DNA of 64,000 bases from Blastopirellula sp. J2-11 (lineage in GTDB: Bacteria; Planctomycetota; Planctomycetia; Pirellulales; Pirellulaceae), in NCBI RefSeq assembly GCF_024584705.1, contig NZ_CP097384.1, positions 5,828,001-5,892,000 of the forward strand, in the 5' to 3' direction. A program made the position numbers and the translations under genes. This document shows positions 11,395 through 20,318 of the stretch, piece after piece. Each line of letters starts with the position of its first letter. The stretch's first letter is position 1. The notes beneath the pieces were generated by a model. That model made no database searches. It was given only the letters and a program-made list of their open reading frames with translations, and was not told where the DNA came from.

Positions 11395-12048
11395 CTACTG
11401 CGAGCGTCTAGGTGATTTCAATCCAAGCTGCGTTTGGATCTCTTTTTGCACAAACTCGGCTGGCTGCATGCCTTCCACTTCTAGGACGAGCTCTTTGCGT
11501 CGAAATAGTTCTAAGATCGGCGCCGTCTTTTCGTGATACGTCTTCAAGCGATCCGCCACAGCGCTCGGAGTATCGTCGGCTCGCTGTGTAAGCGCCGCGC
11601 CGCAAACGTCGCACTTATCAATCTCCTGCGGGCGATGATGGATCAAGTTGTAGTCAAGTCCGCAGCCGCTGCAGAGCCGGCGTGAGAGGACGCGCTCGCG
11701 CACGACTTCGTCCGGCACCACAATATGAATCACCGCATCAATGTCATACGATTCCAGAAAAAACTCGGCTTGGACGACGCTGCGAGGAAAGCCGTCCAAA
11801 ATAAAACCAAAGTTCCAGTCATGGTCGGCCAGCCGACGCTGGACGATCTCGGCGACAATTTCATCGCTGACCAAATCGCCGCGGCTGATGATTCGCTGGA
11901 TGCGCGCCGCCAACTTGGTGTGATGCGCGATATTCCAACGAAAGATATCACCGACGCTGATATGCGCCAGGTCGTACGCTTTACAAAGCAGCTTGGCCTG
12001 CGTTCCTTTGCCGCACCCCTGAACGCCCATAATCACAAATTTTTGCAT
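11395..12048 (-). CDS. adk: Adenylate kinase
   Basis: This enzyme interconverts ATP + AMP and two ADP. The 217 residues fit the long-LID form of the family. The P-loop GVQGCGKGT is at 8-16, the NMP-binding region includes GDIFR, DGFPR is at 85-89, and the LID carries four zinc cysteines (126, 129, 146, 149). The ATG at 12048 has GAGAG upstream. It stands alone between the coiled-coil protein and a repeat-rich spacer; the usual ribosomal-protein or secY neighbours of adk are absent. It may be a second adenylate kinase, but the motifs are complete. Confidence 0.93.
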   Translation of the reverse strand: MQKFVIMGVQGCGKGTQAKLLCKAYDLAHISVGDIFRWNIAHHTKLAARIQRIISRGDLVSDEIVAEIVQRRLADHDWNFGFILDGFPRSVVQAEFFLESYDIDAVIHIVVPDEVVRERVLSRRLCSGCGLDYNLIHHRPQEIDKCDVCGAALTQRADDTPSAVADRLKTYHEKTAPILELFRRKELVLEVEGMQPAEFVQKEIQTQLGLKSPRRSQ

Positions 12049-12610
12049 CGTTCGACTCTCGGAATCTACTACCGAAGCTCAATTTTTTGAAGCCGCACTA
12101 AGGGAAAATTTGGCGGGCGATTCTCTTCCTATCCGAAACGCAAGTTTTGAGGTTGCGCTTTTTCGAGCCAAGTAAACACTAGCCCGCCAGCGCCAGCGAG
12201 GGAATGCGGCTCGCCAATTCAATCCGAGTTGGGATCGCCAACCGCATTCCCTCGCTCGCGCAGCGGGCTAGTGTGACGATTTTCGGTTGATGCTGGACGG
12301 GTATATGGTCCTTTATTCACGTTCGATCATTCGTGAATTGCAAATAGCGCAACCTCAAAAAGCGCAAGCGAGAGAAAATCGATCGGCAATTCCAATACGG
12401 TTCGAAGTAATCAAACGCATTTCCCGTGCTTGTGATTCGGGTTATGAAGAGAGAAAAGAGCTCGGCAAATGGGTGAGGGGGCTCTAGCGGCATTCGACCA
12501 GATGCGACGATCGTCGAAAAGTGTTTTCAGCCTATTTTGAGGAAAAAACGGAGGGAAGTTTGGCGGCTCCCCCTCCGTCTTCACCGGTCTTCTTCCACAG
12601 CGCCAAGTGC
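12049..12610. other. 562-bp spacer with nested inverted repeats
   Basis: No convincing gene lies here. An outer perfect 15-bp inverted pair (12145-12159 and 12346-12360) surrounds an inner imperfect one. The inner pair has arms 12177-12209 and 12242-12273, both containing CGAGGGAATGCGG or its complement and ending in TAGCCCGC. A related motif recurs at 17431. This looks like a non-coding dispersed element. Confidence 0.6.
12145..12360. repeat. Nested inverted-repeat element, REP/MITE-like
   Basis: The outer arms TTTTGAGGTTGCGCT (12145-12159) and its exact complement AGCGCAACCTCAAAA (12346-12360) are 186 bases apart. Inside, CACTAGCCCGC...GAGGGAATGCGG (12177-12209) and its near complement (12242-12273) can fold into a stem of about 30 bp with few mismatches. 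No transposase is present, so if mobile it would need a partner in trans. Confidence 0.65.
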
Positions 12611-13687
12611 TTATCCCAAGCGTGCGAGATAGTAGTTGTTGATGATGTCATGATCCAATCGCCGAATATCGACCTGTGAAAATCCAGCGGAGATCAACAT
12701 CTCTTGGGCCATCTCTTCGCCCCAAGCGGCCCCTAGCCCCATTCCTCCTTGGGCCAGCGACACGCTCATGCAGTGCATGCATGAGATGGTGTAAATAAAC
12801 GCTCCCAGCGGCTGATCGATATTTTTTTCGACGTAGCTCGATGCGCGAATATCTTGCATTAAAAAGATGCCGTCGCGGCGCAGCGCCCGCGAGATATTGT
12901 TGAGCACCTGATCGGGATAGGCCTGATCGTGGATTGCGTCAAACGCGGTGATCAGGTCAAACCGATCGCAGTCGACCAACTGCGAGACGTCACGAACTTT
13001 CAACGTCAGGTTCGGCAGGTCCCGCTCTTCCGCAAGTCGTCGTCCGGCGACGATCGCGTCCGCACATAAGTCGTAGCCGTAAAACCGACTATGGGGGAAT
13101 CGCTCGGCCAGCAAGATCAGCGCCTTGGCCGATCCGCAGCCGACATCCAGCACGTCGATCCCTCGTTCTAACTTCTCAATCAAACCGTCGACCAACGGTA
13201 GGATATGATCAATCATCGCCGAGACCGTCGTTTGCGAACTCTCTTCCGCCATCACATCATGAAAGCGATGGAACTCGTGGTAACAGACGCCGCCGCCGTG
13301 AGAGAACTTATCGACGATTTGCGTTTCGACATATCCCAACACCGCGATCCACTGGGCGACCGACGCCAAGTTGGACGGCGTCGCCGCGCGGGTCAGCAGC
13401 GCCGCATGTTCGGCCGGTAAGCGATATGATTGTTCGGCCCGATCGAAATCAATCACTTGGGCCGATACCAGCGCGTTGAGCCACTCGCGGACGTAGCGTT
13501 CGTTCAGACCAGCCGCCGCGGCGACTTCTTCGCTGGTCGCCGCCGGCAAATCGGCCATTGTGTCGAATAACCCAGTCCGATGTCCTATCGAAGACATCAG
13601 CATCATCGCCGCGCCGTTCATTGCTTCTAAAAATCGGGCGGCGAAGGCCTCTATTTTGGCCTCGTCCAGTTCCATCGCAGTCGACAT
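12611..13687 (-). CDS. SAM-dependent methyltransferase with N-terminal winged helix
   Basis: This 358-residue protein has a winged-helix N-terminal region (AATSEEVAAAAGLNERYVRE, near residues 45-70) followed by a class I methyltransferase domain. The SAM-binding motif I is VLDVGCGSAKALILLA, and motif II is the acidic end of RFYGYDL. The layout resembles O- or N-methyltransferases that use the helical part for dimerisation or substrate cover, and some annotated as putative regulators. The substrate is unknown. ATG 13687 follows GGAGAGAG directly, so it is preferred over a TTG four codons upstream. It is the last gene before the repeat spacer. Confidence 0.82.
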   Translation of the reverse strand: MSTAMELDEAKIEAFAARFLEAMNGAAMMLMSSIGHRTGLFDTMADLPAATSEEVAAAAGLNERYVREWLNALVSAQVIDFDRAEQSYRLPAEHAALLTRAATPSNLASVAQWIAVLGYVETQIVDKFSHGGGVCYHEFHRFHDVMAEESSQTTVSAMIDHILPLVDGLIEKLERGIDVLDVGCGSAKALILLAERFPHSRFYGYDLCADAIVAGRRLAEERDLPNLTLKVRDVSQLVDCDRFDLITAFDAIHDQAYPDQVLNNISRALRRDGIFLMQDIRASSYVEKNIDQPLGAFIYTISCMHCMSVSLAQGGMGLGAAWGEEMAQEMLISAGFSQVDIRRLDHDIINNYYLARLG

Positions 13688-13816
13688 GTCTCTCTCCAAT
13701 TCACGCTTTCAAGGCGATATCCGGCCGCGGCGACGCTGGCCCGATCGTCGCGACCGAAATCAAATTCCCTGCACAAACAGGGCGATATTTCGTGAAGCGG
13801 AAAGGAGCGAAGAATG

Positions 13817-14251
13817 TTACGAAGTTTTTTTCCGGCGCAGCGTAAAGATCTCCGCTTCTTGCTGATCGAAGCCGAATTGCCGGTAGAACGGGATCATCTC
13901 GGCGGAGCAGGCCAGGGTAATCGTATCGACATTTCGCAGCCGCGGATGCTCGATCACGGCATCCATCAGCCGCCGCCCCAGTTGTTGCCCGCGATAGGCG
14001 GGATCAACGACCACATCGTGCAGCATCGCCCGATAGACAAAGTCGGTCAGTACTCGGCAAAAGCCGACAAGCTGGTCGCCAGCCGCATCATCGATCAAGC
14101 CGATCACGAGCGAAGAGTTGCCGATAGCGATCCGCACGTCGTCCATTTGTCGCCCCGGCGTCCACCACAAATCTTGAAAGAGCGTAGTTAATTCAGCAAG
14201 CTGCGGCTCGCTCAGCGCAGCGACCTGACGTATCGACATCGATTTTCCCAT
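13817..14251 (-). CDS. GNAT-family N-acetyltransferase
   Basis: This 144-residue single-domain GNAT carries the acetyl-CoA loop RGQQLGRRL in motif A, preceded by the beta strand MLHDVVVDPAY, and ends with FYRQFGFDQ (motif B). The protein is short but complete. A second ATG four codons in (14239) has GGGAAA before it and may be the true start. It lies 72 bases downstream of the AAA+ gene on the same strand and may share its transcript. The acceptor substrate cannot be read from the sequence. Confidence 0.85.
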   Translation of the reverse strand: MGKSMSIRQVAALSEPQLAELTTLFQDLWWTPGRQMDDVRIAIGNSSLVIGLIDDAAGDQLVGFCRVLTDFVYRAMLHDVVVDPAYRGQQLGRRLMDAVIEHPRLRNVDTITLACSAEMIPFYRQFGFDQQEAEIFTLRRKKTS

Positions 14252-14323
14252 GGAGAAATGAACAAGAGTTGGCCGTGTCGGTCAGAGCCAAAAATCGACG
14301 CAAAGGTTCGCGGTCGCCGTCGG

Positions 14324-16126
14324 TTAGGAAATTTCGTCTTCAGCAGCGTTCGGCGTCCAACCGCCGGGAACGCCGGAGACCGTACCAGCGACCAGATTCC
14401 ACCAGGGAAAGATGAACGCATTCTGACACTTGCGGCAGGTGACGCGTTGCCCCAGATACTCCAGCCGACAACTGCTGGAGGTTTGGCACTGATCGCACTC
14501 GCCGTGCCAGCGAGCGCTCGCAAGATCCAATTGCGTGCGGTCCAACGCGTGCTGCGTTTCAAACGCAATATCGTCGCCGTCGAGCCGCATCAAGACTTCG
14601 CGGGTAATCTGGTCAGGCGGCAGTTGATGAACCCGTTCTGAATGCCGGCCAATCGCTTGCTCAAACACATTGCGAATAAAGCGAGCGTTGCCGAACCGCT
14701 CGTCACGCTGATCATAGGCAAGCGTAAACAAGATGCTGGCCACCGCGCGTGACTCGGGCGATAAGAGATATTCGCCGTCGGTGCAAAACTTTTCGAAAAT
14801 GCGACACAAATCAGCAACGCCAAAATCGGCAAAATCCAGGTATCGCGTAAAGCGGCTTTGGAGGCCGGGGTTGGTCTCGATAAACTCCTGCATCAGCCGC
14901 GGATAGCCGGCGACGATTACCACCAATCGCTCGCGGTGATCTTCCATCATCTTCAGCAGCGTGTTGATCGCCTCGGATCCAAACGTATCGCCGCGCTCCT
15001 GCGAAGCGCCGCTCGACAACGTGTACGCTTCGTCGATAAACAGCACGCCGTCCAGAGCGGACTCAATCTTTTTCTGCGTCTTCATCGCCGTCTGCCCGAC
15101 GTAGCCGCCAACCAGGTCGGCGCGACTGCACTCGATCACGTTGGTCGACTTCAGCAGTTCAAAGCCGTACAAGATCTTGCCGACGATCCGAGCGACCGTC
15201 GTCTTTCCGGTACCAGGATTGCCGGTGAAGACAAAATGCAACGTTTGCGAAGAGGTCCGCAGTCCATATTTGCGCCGCTGTTGTTGGATTTTTAGAAACG
15301 CGGTGAGTCGGCGAACTTCGGCTTTGACGCCGGGCAATCCGACCAACGCGTCCAACTCGCTCATCGCCGCTTGCAGCGACGCTTCCGGCGTCAGCGAATT
15401 CTCCGTCGTTGGCGCACCAGACTTTTCAGGAATCAGGTTGGCGAAGCCTTCATCGATGCTTGACTTGCCGCTGGCGCCCCAGGAGGTTTGCGTCTTGCTG
15501 GACTTGCTCGTGATTTTCACCCCTTGCAGCGTGGCGAATATCTTTTCGATCTTGGCGATAAACTCTCTCTCGGCCGGACAGCGGGGAATCCCGCCAAAGA
15601 CCAAGCTCAAAATCGTTTGAATGATCTTCTCAAACGTCTGCATGTGGGCGCGATCGCCGGTCGCGCTGGCGACGGCGAGCGTCAGTTTCGCACTCAACAG
15701 AAACGTCGGCCCATCTCCCCGACCGCCAAACGGCTGACGATCTTGCTGGAAGGTTTCCATGAAAGGGCGAACGTCGTCGTAGGTCAGATTGGCGTAATGC
15801 CGATAACGCTCGAGCGCCGAAAGATAAAGGACCAGGTACCGCGACAAATCGAACGCGGTCTGCATTTCGTCGGCGTCAATCTGCCCGTCCGAGATGACCG
15901 CCGAGGACATGATGCACAGGATATCGCTGGCCAGTCCCACACGCACCACATTTTGCGGATAGGTCGGCAAGCCGCGAAACGGCTGCGTCAGTTCGCTCCA
16001 TTTCGTTCCTTGCGCTTCCATCGCCAGGCCGACAGTCTTCTCGACCTGCGGATCGCTCAGCGCGGCGGTTAACGAGCGGATCAGACGATTGAAGTCGTCG
16101 TCAATCTGTTTCCAAGAATCGAGCAT
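14324..16126 (-). CDS. CbxX/CfxQ-type AAA+ ATPase with helical N-terminus and zinc ribbon
   Basis: This 600-residue protein has three parts. Residues 1-205 are helical and resemble a TerB-like domain around VISDGQIDADEMQTAF. Residues 250-530 are an AAA+ module of the CbxX/CfxQ (Rubisco activase-like, EccA-like) class. It carries Walker A GNPGTGKT (302-309), Walker B VLFIDEA (361-367), and a sensor/arginine-finger region with LQSRFTRYL. The last 60 residues hold two cysteine pairs (CDQC and CRKC) forming a zinc ribbon, then a hydrophobic patch FIFPWWNLV. AAA+ proteins of this class remodel protein complexes, but the client here is unknown. No Rubisco or type VII genes are nearby. A GNAT gene follows on the same strand. 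Confidence 0.83.
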   Translation of the reverse strand: MLDSWKQIDDDFNRLIRSLTAALSDPQVEKTVGLAMEAQGTKWSELTQPFRGLPTYPQNVVRVGLASDILCIMSSAVISDGQIDADEMQTAFDLSRYLVLYLSALERYRHYANLTYDDVRPFMETFQQDRQPFGGRGDGPTFLLSAKLTLAVASATGDRAHMQTFEKIIQTILSLVFGGIPRCPAEREFIAKIEKIFATLQGVKITSKSSKTQTSWGASGKSSIDEGFANLIPEKSGAPTTENSLTPEASLQAAMSELDALVGLPGVKAEVRRLTAFLKIQQQRRKYGLRTSSQTLHFVFTGNPGTGKTTVARIVGKILYGFELLKSTNVIECSRADLVGGYVGQTAMKTQKKIESALDGVLFIDEAYTLSSGASQERGDTFGSEAINTLLKMMEDHRERLVVIVAGYPRLMQEFIETNPGLQSRFTRYLDFADFGVADLCRIFEKFCTDGEYLLSPESRAVASILFTLAYDQRDERFGNARFIRNVFEQAIGRHSERVHQLPPDQITREVLMRLDGDDIAFETQHALDRTQLDLASARWHGECDQCQTSSSCRLEYLGQRVTCRKCQNAFIFPWWNLVAGTVSGVPGGWTPNAAEDEIS

Positions 16127-16234
16127 GCAGTTTTTGGCGGTCGCGGCGAAGGAAATTTAGATATCGCTATTGTAGTTGTTCGACGGGCGACTGCGTAGCG
16201 ATCAGAGCAACGGTCATTTGCCGTTGCGTCGTTT

Positions 16235-16993
16235 TCAATCCTTCCGCGTCAACTCCAACACATTCTGCGTGCAAGAAAATCGATAGCTCGTCGGCGACAC
16301 GGCAAAATACTGCTCGACATAATTTTCCAGATCGGCCTGCAGCGGCGGAGAGACCAGCGGCAACATGTTCAGCATGAACTCGGCGATTGCATAGGCGTCT
16401 TTGAGATTCTTGGTCGTGATGAAGCTGTCGATCGAATGCATCGTGGCGGTAAACTTGTCACCATGTTGGGCGACAAACGCTTCACGCAGCGGATGAAGCG
16501 AAAAAGTCTGCTCGTCAAAGAAGTGACGCATCCGCATGCAATCGGTATCAGCGCATTGCAAAATGATCCAGGCTCGTCCACCGGGGCGAATCCAAGCGGC
16601 GATTTGCGCCAGATTGTCGAGCCAGCTTTCTGGCGGAATATAATAGAAGACATGCGAGCAAACGACCAGACTCGCCGATTGCGGCGGAACGTCCGCTGCC
16701 AAGATTCCCCCTTCAATGGTCTTCGCGTCGGGGCAGTCGACTTTCAAGTCTTCCAGCAAATAAGGATTGGGATCAATCGCGATCACCGAATCGAAGCGAT
16801 CATCAAGATACTTGGTCAACTCCCCATTACCGGCCCCAGCATCGACCAGCAACTGCGTATCTGGCAGTTGTAGAATCTGCGCGTCCATCCATGCCCTGGC
16901 TTTCACCTTCTGATCGGTGTTGGCCAGAAACGTTTCAAACGCGATGCGGTATTCATCGGTATCGGAGAGAAAGGCGCGAACTTTTTCCGTCAT
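16235..16993 (-). CDS. Class I SAM-dependent methyltransferase
   Basis: This 252-residue protein has the SAM motif LLVDAGAGNGELTKYL near residues 49-64, an acidic ribose-binding residue in VIAIDPNPY, and the post-I to IV region ASLVVCSHVFYYI. It resembles the Methyltransf_11/25 group. The start at 16993 gives the natural N-terminus MTEKVRAF; an upstream in-frame extension to 17056 looks like leader sequence. No substrate-specific motif is seen. Confidence 0.8.
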   Translation of the reverse strand: MTEKVRAFLSDTDEYRIAFETFLANTDQKVKARAWMDAQILQLPDTQLLVDAGAGNGELTKYLDDRFDSVIAIDPNPYLLEDLKVDCPDAKTIEGGILAADVPPQSASLVVCSHVFYYIPPESWLDNLAQIAAWIRPGGRAWIILQCADTDCMRMRHFFDEQTFSLHPLREAFVAQHGDKFTATMHSIDSFITTKNLKDAYAIAEFMLNMLPLVSPPLQADLENYVEQYFAVSPTSYRFSCTQNVLELTRKD

Positions 16994-17518
16994 GGGGATC
17001 TCGCTGCTGTTTGGGAAGGAAATTTCAAGGACACGCCGCAATCCACAAAAGCGCACAACGGACTCGTGTATCCTCTGCGAAAGTAAGTATTACGCCGGAT
17101 GATGGGATCACCAACGAAATTCTCGAACGATCCAAAGCGTGTCTCAGAATATTAAATGCTCACCCCAAACGGTTCCCTCCATGTCGCGTCTTAACAGTCT
17201 CGCAGAACTACGACTTCGGTTGATTCACGTCATGACATCGGAACACGAAAACCGCAGACGTTGGATGACCGCCCAGATTTTCTATCATCTGGCCGCCGTG
17301 TTGGAAGATTCAGTAGCAGGGCTGCCCATGCACACGCGCCATCCGGCAATCGTTGCTCCGAAATGTTTTTGGGCTAAGCAACTATGTTCGTTATAAACCC
17401 AGGAGCAACGAGTCTTCATCCCAATTCGAAGCAAGGTTTTGAAGTTGCGCAATTTTCCCGATTGGCCGCGATAGCCCGCTGAGGCCGTCCAAGAAGTTAC
17501 GCAGGCGAGTTAAGAGCT
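16994..17518. other. 525-bp spacer with a dispersed repeat motif
   Basis: I see no supported gene. GCAAGGTTTTGAAGTTGCGC at 17431-17450 is nearly the motif at 12140-12158 (one inserted T, one A for G). It is followed by ATAGCCCGCTGAG near 17471, echoing the TAGCCCGC arm of the element at 12177. A short frame at 17181-17396 is discussed under the rejected items. Confidence 0.5.
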
Positions 17519-18586
17519 TTAAGTCGCATCAGCCAGCGCCGCCAAGCGCTCGTGATAGGGCCCGTCTTCCATCAGGTCGAGACTCCACGCCAAACGGCGG
17601 CGGTCTTCGGCACGGGGTAAGCTTTCCAGCGCGTTGAAGACGCGGTTGATCTGCTCGTCCGTCACTTCGCTGACCAGCGGTTGACCGAGGCCCATTATCA
17701 CTTTGGCGCGTTGCAAGTCGGCGAACTTTTGCGGATCGTCTTGCATCGCGGCGAAGAGCGCCGTTACGGCCGCTTGCGACTGCGCGACTTCGTTCCAGCG
17801 CTGCTCGGCGGCGGCTTGCAGTAAGAACTTGTATTGATAGACGGCGAGCGACATCGGCCCTGAGGTGACTCCCACGCGCTGTCGCCCCTCTAGGTCGTAC
17901 TTGGGCCCATCTTGCAGCGCTTGGGCGAGATGCGGATCCCAGCCTTGTACGATCTTCAGTTTTGTCAGTCGCGGGCTATTCAAATATTGCTGCGTGCTGG
18001 CGGCGTAGTCGGCTTCGGTAATTTTAGCGGCGACGATCCGTTCTCCGCCTGGAAGATCGAGCAGTTGTTCGGTCGCGGCGGCGGTAAGGGGAACGCCGCT
18101 GACATCGGAGATCGAATAGACGCCGATTGCGCGATTCGCTGCGGCCGCTTGTTTCAGCAGCGGCGTCATGTTGGAGACCACTTCGGCGTCGCTAGCGCCG
18201 GTCGGCAGATTGGCGCCGGGACGCAAGAAGACGACAGGGATCTCTTGCTCGACGATCACGTCCAACAGCCGCGCGTTCGCTTCTTCGCCATCTTCAGGGC
18301 GAAGCAGGGCCATCTTCACCATCTCGCCGACATTGGCCTTACCCGCCGCAGCGAACCACTGGGCCAATTCGTCCACGGTCCGCAGATGCCCTTGTCCAGT
18401 CGATGCGGCTAGCAAGACGGCCGCTGCGCCGGCATGCGCTAAATTCTCCAGGTAGGCGACCAGACGCTCAGGATCGAGCTCTCGACGCGGCAAATCACCG
18501 CGGGTCGGATCGAAGCAGGCGACCGTCGCAGCGGGATAATTTCGGATCGGATCGGCGACCAGGGATTCGATATATTTACTCGTCAT
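17519..18586 (-). CDS. DapA/NAL-superfamily aldolase-like protein
   Basis: This 355-residue TIM-barrel protein resembles the dihydrodipicolinate synthase / N-acetylneuraminate lyase superfamily. It has a substrate-loop-like AASTGQGHLRTVDE near residues 59-72, a YSISDVSGVPL strand in the position of the family tyrosine, and a lysine in IVAAKITEADY that fits the Schiff-base lysine. It is longer than DapA (about 290), and the GTTGE loop is altered, so lysine synthesis is unlikely; a sugar-acid or hydroxyproline-type aldolase is more probable. The start at 18586 gives MTSKYIESL. It is divergent from the sulfatase gene, which may hint at a shared sugar pathway. Confidence 0.75.
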   Translation of the reverse strand: MTSKYIESLVADPIRNYPAATVACFDPTRGDLPRRELDPERLVAYLENLAHAGAAAVLLAASTGQGHLRTVDELAQWFAAAGKANVGEMVKMALLRPEDGEEANARLLDVIVEQEIPVVFLRPGANLPTGASDAEVVSNMTPLLKQAAAANRAIGVYSISDVSGVPLTAAATEQLLDLPGGERIVAAKITEADYAASTQQYLNSPRLTKLKIVQGWDPHLAQALQDGPKYDLEGRQRVGVTSGPMSLAVYQYKFLLQAAAEQRWNEVAQSQAAVTALFAAMQDDPQKFADLQRAKVIMGLGQPLVSEVTDEQINRVFNALESLPRAEDRRRLAWSLDLMEDGPYHERLAALADAT

Positions 18587-18754
18587 GGCGTCATCTCTTG
18601 CGGCGGAAGGAACAAAGGCGCCGCTCAACTCTACGCGCTCTTTCGTCGCTCGACAAGCGTTGCGCTACGCTTCCCCCCGTGCGCGGCGACATTCCGTGAC
18701 AATTTGACTAAGATAGTGGAACCCTCTGGCCCCACCTACTTGCGGAGTCTCGCC

Positions 18755-20224
18755 ATGTTCTCACGTCCATTTTATCTCATTGCGGCGCTATTTCTGTTGG
18801 TCGCCTCCTCGGTTGTCGCGGCAGAAAAGCAGCCCAATATCTTGCTGATCGCGGTGGACGACTTGCGAACCGAGTTGGGCTGTTATGGATTGCCTTATGT
18901 TGAAAGCCCGCGTCTGGATCAATTGGCCGCGCAAGGGATGTTGTTTCGGCGGCACTATGTTCAAGTCCCGACCTGCGGAGCGTCGCGCTTTGCGCTGCTG
19001 ACGGGACGCAGTCCAGCACATACCCGCGCGCTGGCGAATACGGCTTTCTATTCTGGCAAGAGCAAGCTTTCACCAACCCAATTGCCGGGTGCGCAAACGA
19101 TGCCCGAGCTATTCCGCCGCAGTGGTTATCACACCGTTTGCATCGGTAAGATCTCGCACACGGCCGACGGAAAAGTATTCGAGTACAACGGCAAAGGAGA
19201 TGGACGAGACGAGCTGCCTGGCGCTTGGGACGAACTGGCGACTCCCTACGGCCCCTGGAAGCGTGGCTGGGGCGTCTTCTTTGGTTATGAAGGGGGGAGC
19301 CATCGTGAAGATGGAACCGGACGCCAAGACTTGCTAGAGTTTACCGCGACGCGTGACGAAGATTTGCCCGACGGCATGTTGGCCAATGCGGCGATCGACA
19401 AACTGAGCGAGTTGAAAGATCGAGACGAGCCCTTTTTTCTGGGGCTTGGTTTTATCAAGCCGCATCTGCCGTTTGTCGCGACCAAGCAAGATTGGGATGC
19501 GATCGCCGAGCTTGACGTTGCGCCTCCGACCGCGCCGGAGAAATTGAAGTCGGCGTTCTTGCCGAACAGCGGTGAGTTCTACAGGTACGACGCTCCCTAC
19601 GAAAAATCGCGTCCGCTCGCGACTGACGATGCGCTGACCGCTAAGCGGGGCTATCTCGCTTGCGTGCGGTATGTTGATCGGCAGATCGGCAAAGTGTTGG
19701 ACGAACTGGATCGCCTGGATTTGGCCGAGAATACGATTGTCGTCGTCTGGGGCGATCATGGTTGGCATTTGGGCGAGTATGCGATGTGGGGAAAACACGC
19801 TCCCTACGAACGAACGCTCAACAGTACGCTGATTATCCGCGCCCCCGGCGTCACCAAGCCGGGTAGCGTTAGTGATGCGCTGGTTGATTCGATCGATCTC
19901 TATCCGACATTGATCGATCTGTGTCAGCCCCGCTTTACACAAACAGCCCATCCGCTTGATGGCAAAAACTTGCGACCTGTTTTGAACGGCCAAGCCGATC
20001 AGGTGCATGACGTCTCGCTTAGCTATTGGGGCGGTGCGACCTCGATCCGTTCGCCGACACATCGTTTGATTGTGAAACAAACCAAGGCCAAAGGGCCGAC
20101 GGTGGAACTGTACGATTTGCGGGAGACAGCCGATCCGACCGAGAATCTTGCCGCGAGCCATCCGGAATTGGTCGTATCGTTGCTCGCGCAAAAAGAAGCT
20201 CGCGAAAATTCTCCAAAACCGTAA
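18755..20224 (+). CDS. Secreted sulfatase, iduronate-2-sulfatase-like
   Basis: This exported sulfatase of 489 residues begins with a signal peptide (MFSRPFYLIAALFLLVASS...). It carries the metal site AVDDLR (33-38) and the formylglycine motif C-G-A-S-R at 74-78, followed by LLTGR. The cysteine must be oxidised to formylglycine by a maturation enzyme. The pattern DDLRxELGCYG and the later VVWGDHGWHLGE are those of iduronate-2-sulfatase-type S1 enzymes, which act on sulfated polysaccharides. ATG 18755 has GCGGAG eight bases upstream. The VWA lipoprotein gene follows after 94 bases. Confidence 0.92.
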   Translation: MFSRPFYLIAALFLLVASSVVAAEKQPNILLIAVDDLRTELGCYGLPYVESPRLDQLAAQGMLFRRHYVQVPTCGASRFALLTGRSPAHTRALANTAFYSGKSKLSPTQLPGAQTMPELFRRSGYHTVCIGKISHTADGKVFEYNGKGDGRDELPGAWDELATPYGPWKRGWGVFFGYEGGSHREDGTGRQDLLEFTATRDEDLPDGMLANAAIDKLSELKDRDEPFFLGLGFIKPHLPFVATKQDWDAIAELDVAPPTAPEKLKSAFLPNSGEFYRYDAPYEKSRPLATDDALTAKRGYLACVRYVDRQIGKVLDELDRLDLAENTIVVVWGDHGWHLGEYAMWGKHAPYERTLNSTLIIRAPGVTKPGSVSDALVDSIDLYPTLIDLCQPRFTQTAHPLDGKNLRPVLNGQADQVHDVSLSYWGGATSIRSPTHRLIVKQTKAKGPTVELYDLRETADPTENLAASHPELVVSLLAQKEARENSPKP

Positions 20225-20318
20225 CGCTGCGTCTCTCGTCTAGCTGGGTGAATCAAGACATTCCCTGCCCGCGTTTGCAGTTACGCCGGCGCAGCCCAGC
20301 TTTTCGAGGGAGAATCGA

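Noticed and set aside
12287-12487. Plus-strand frame of 66 codons inside the nested inverted-repeat region
   Set aside because: It lies across the repeat arm and has no ribosome site.
17181-17396. Possible 71-residue protein MSRLNSLAELRLRL...
   Set aside because: The sequence looks protein-like for about 40 residues (may be a relic), but has no ribosome site, ends in low-quality sequence, and lies in a repeat-bearing spacer. Not annotated as a gene.
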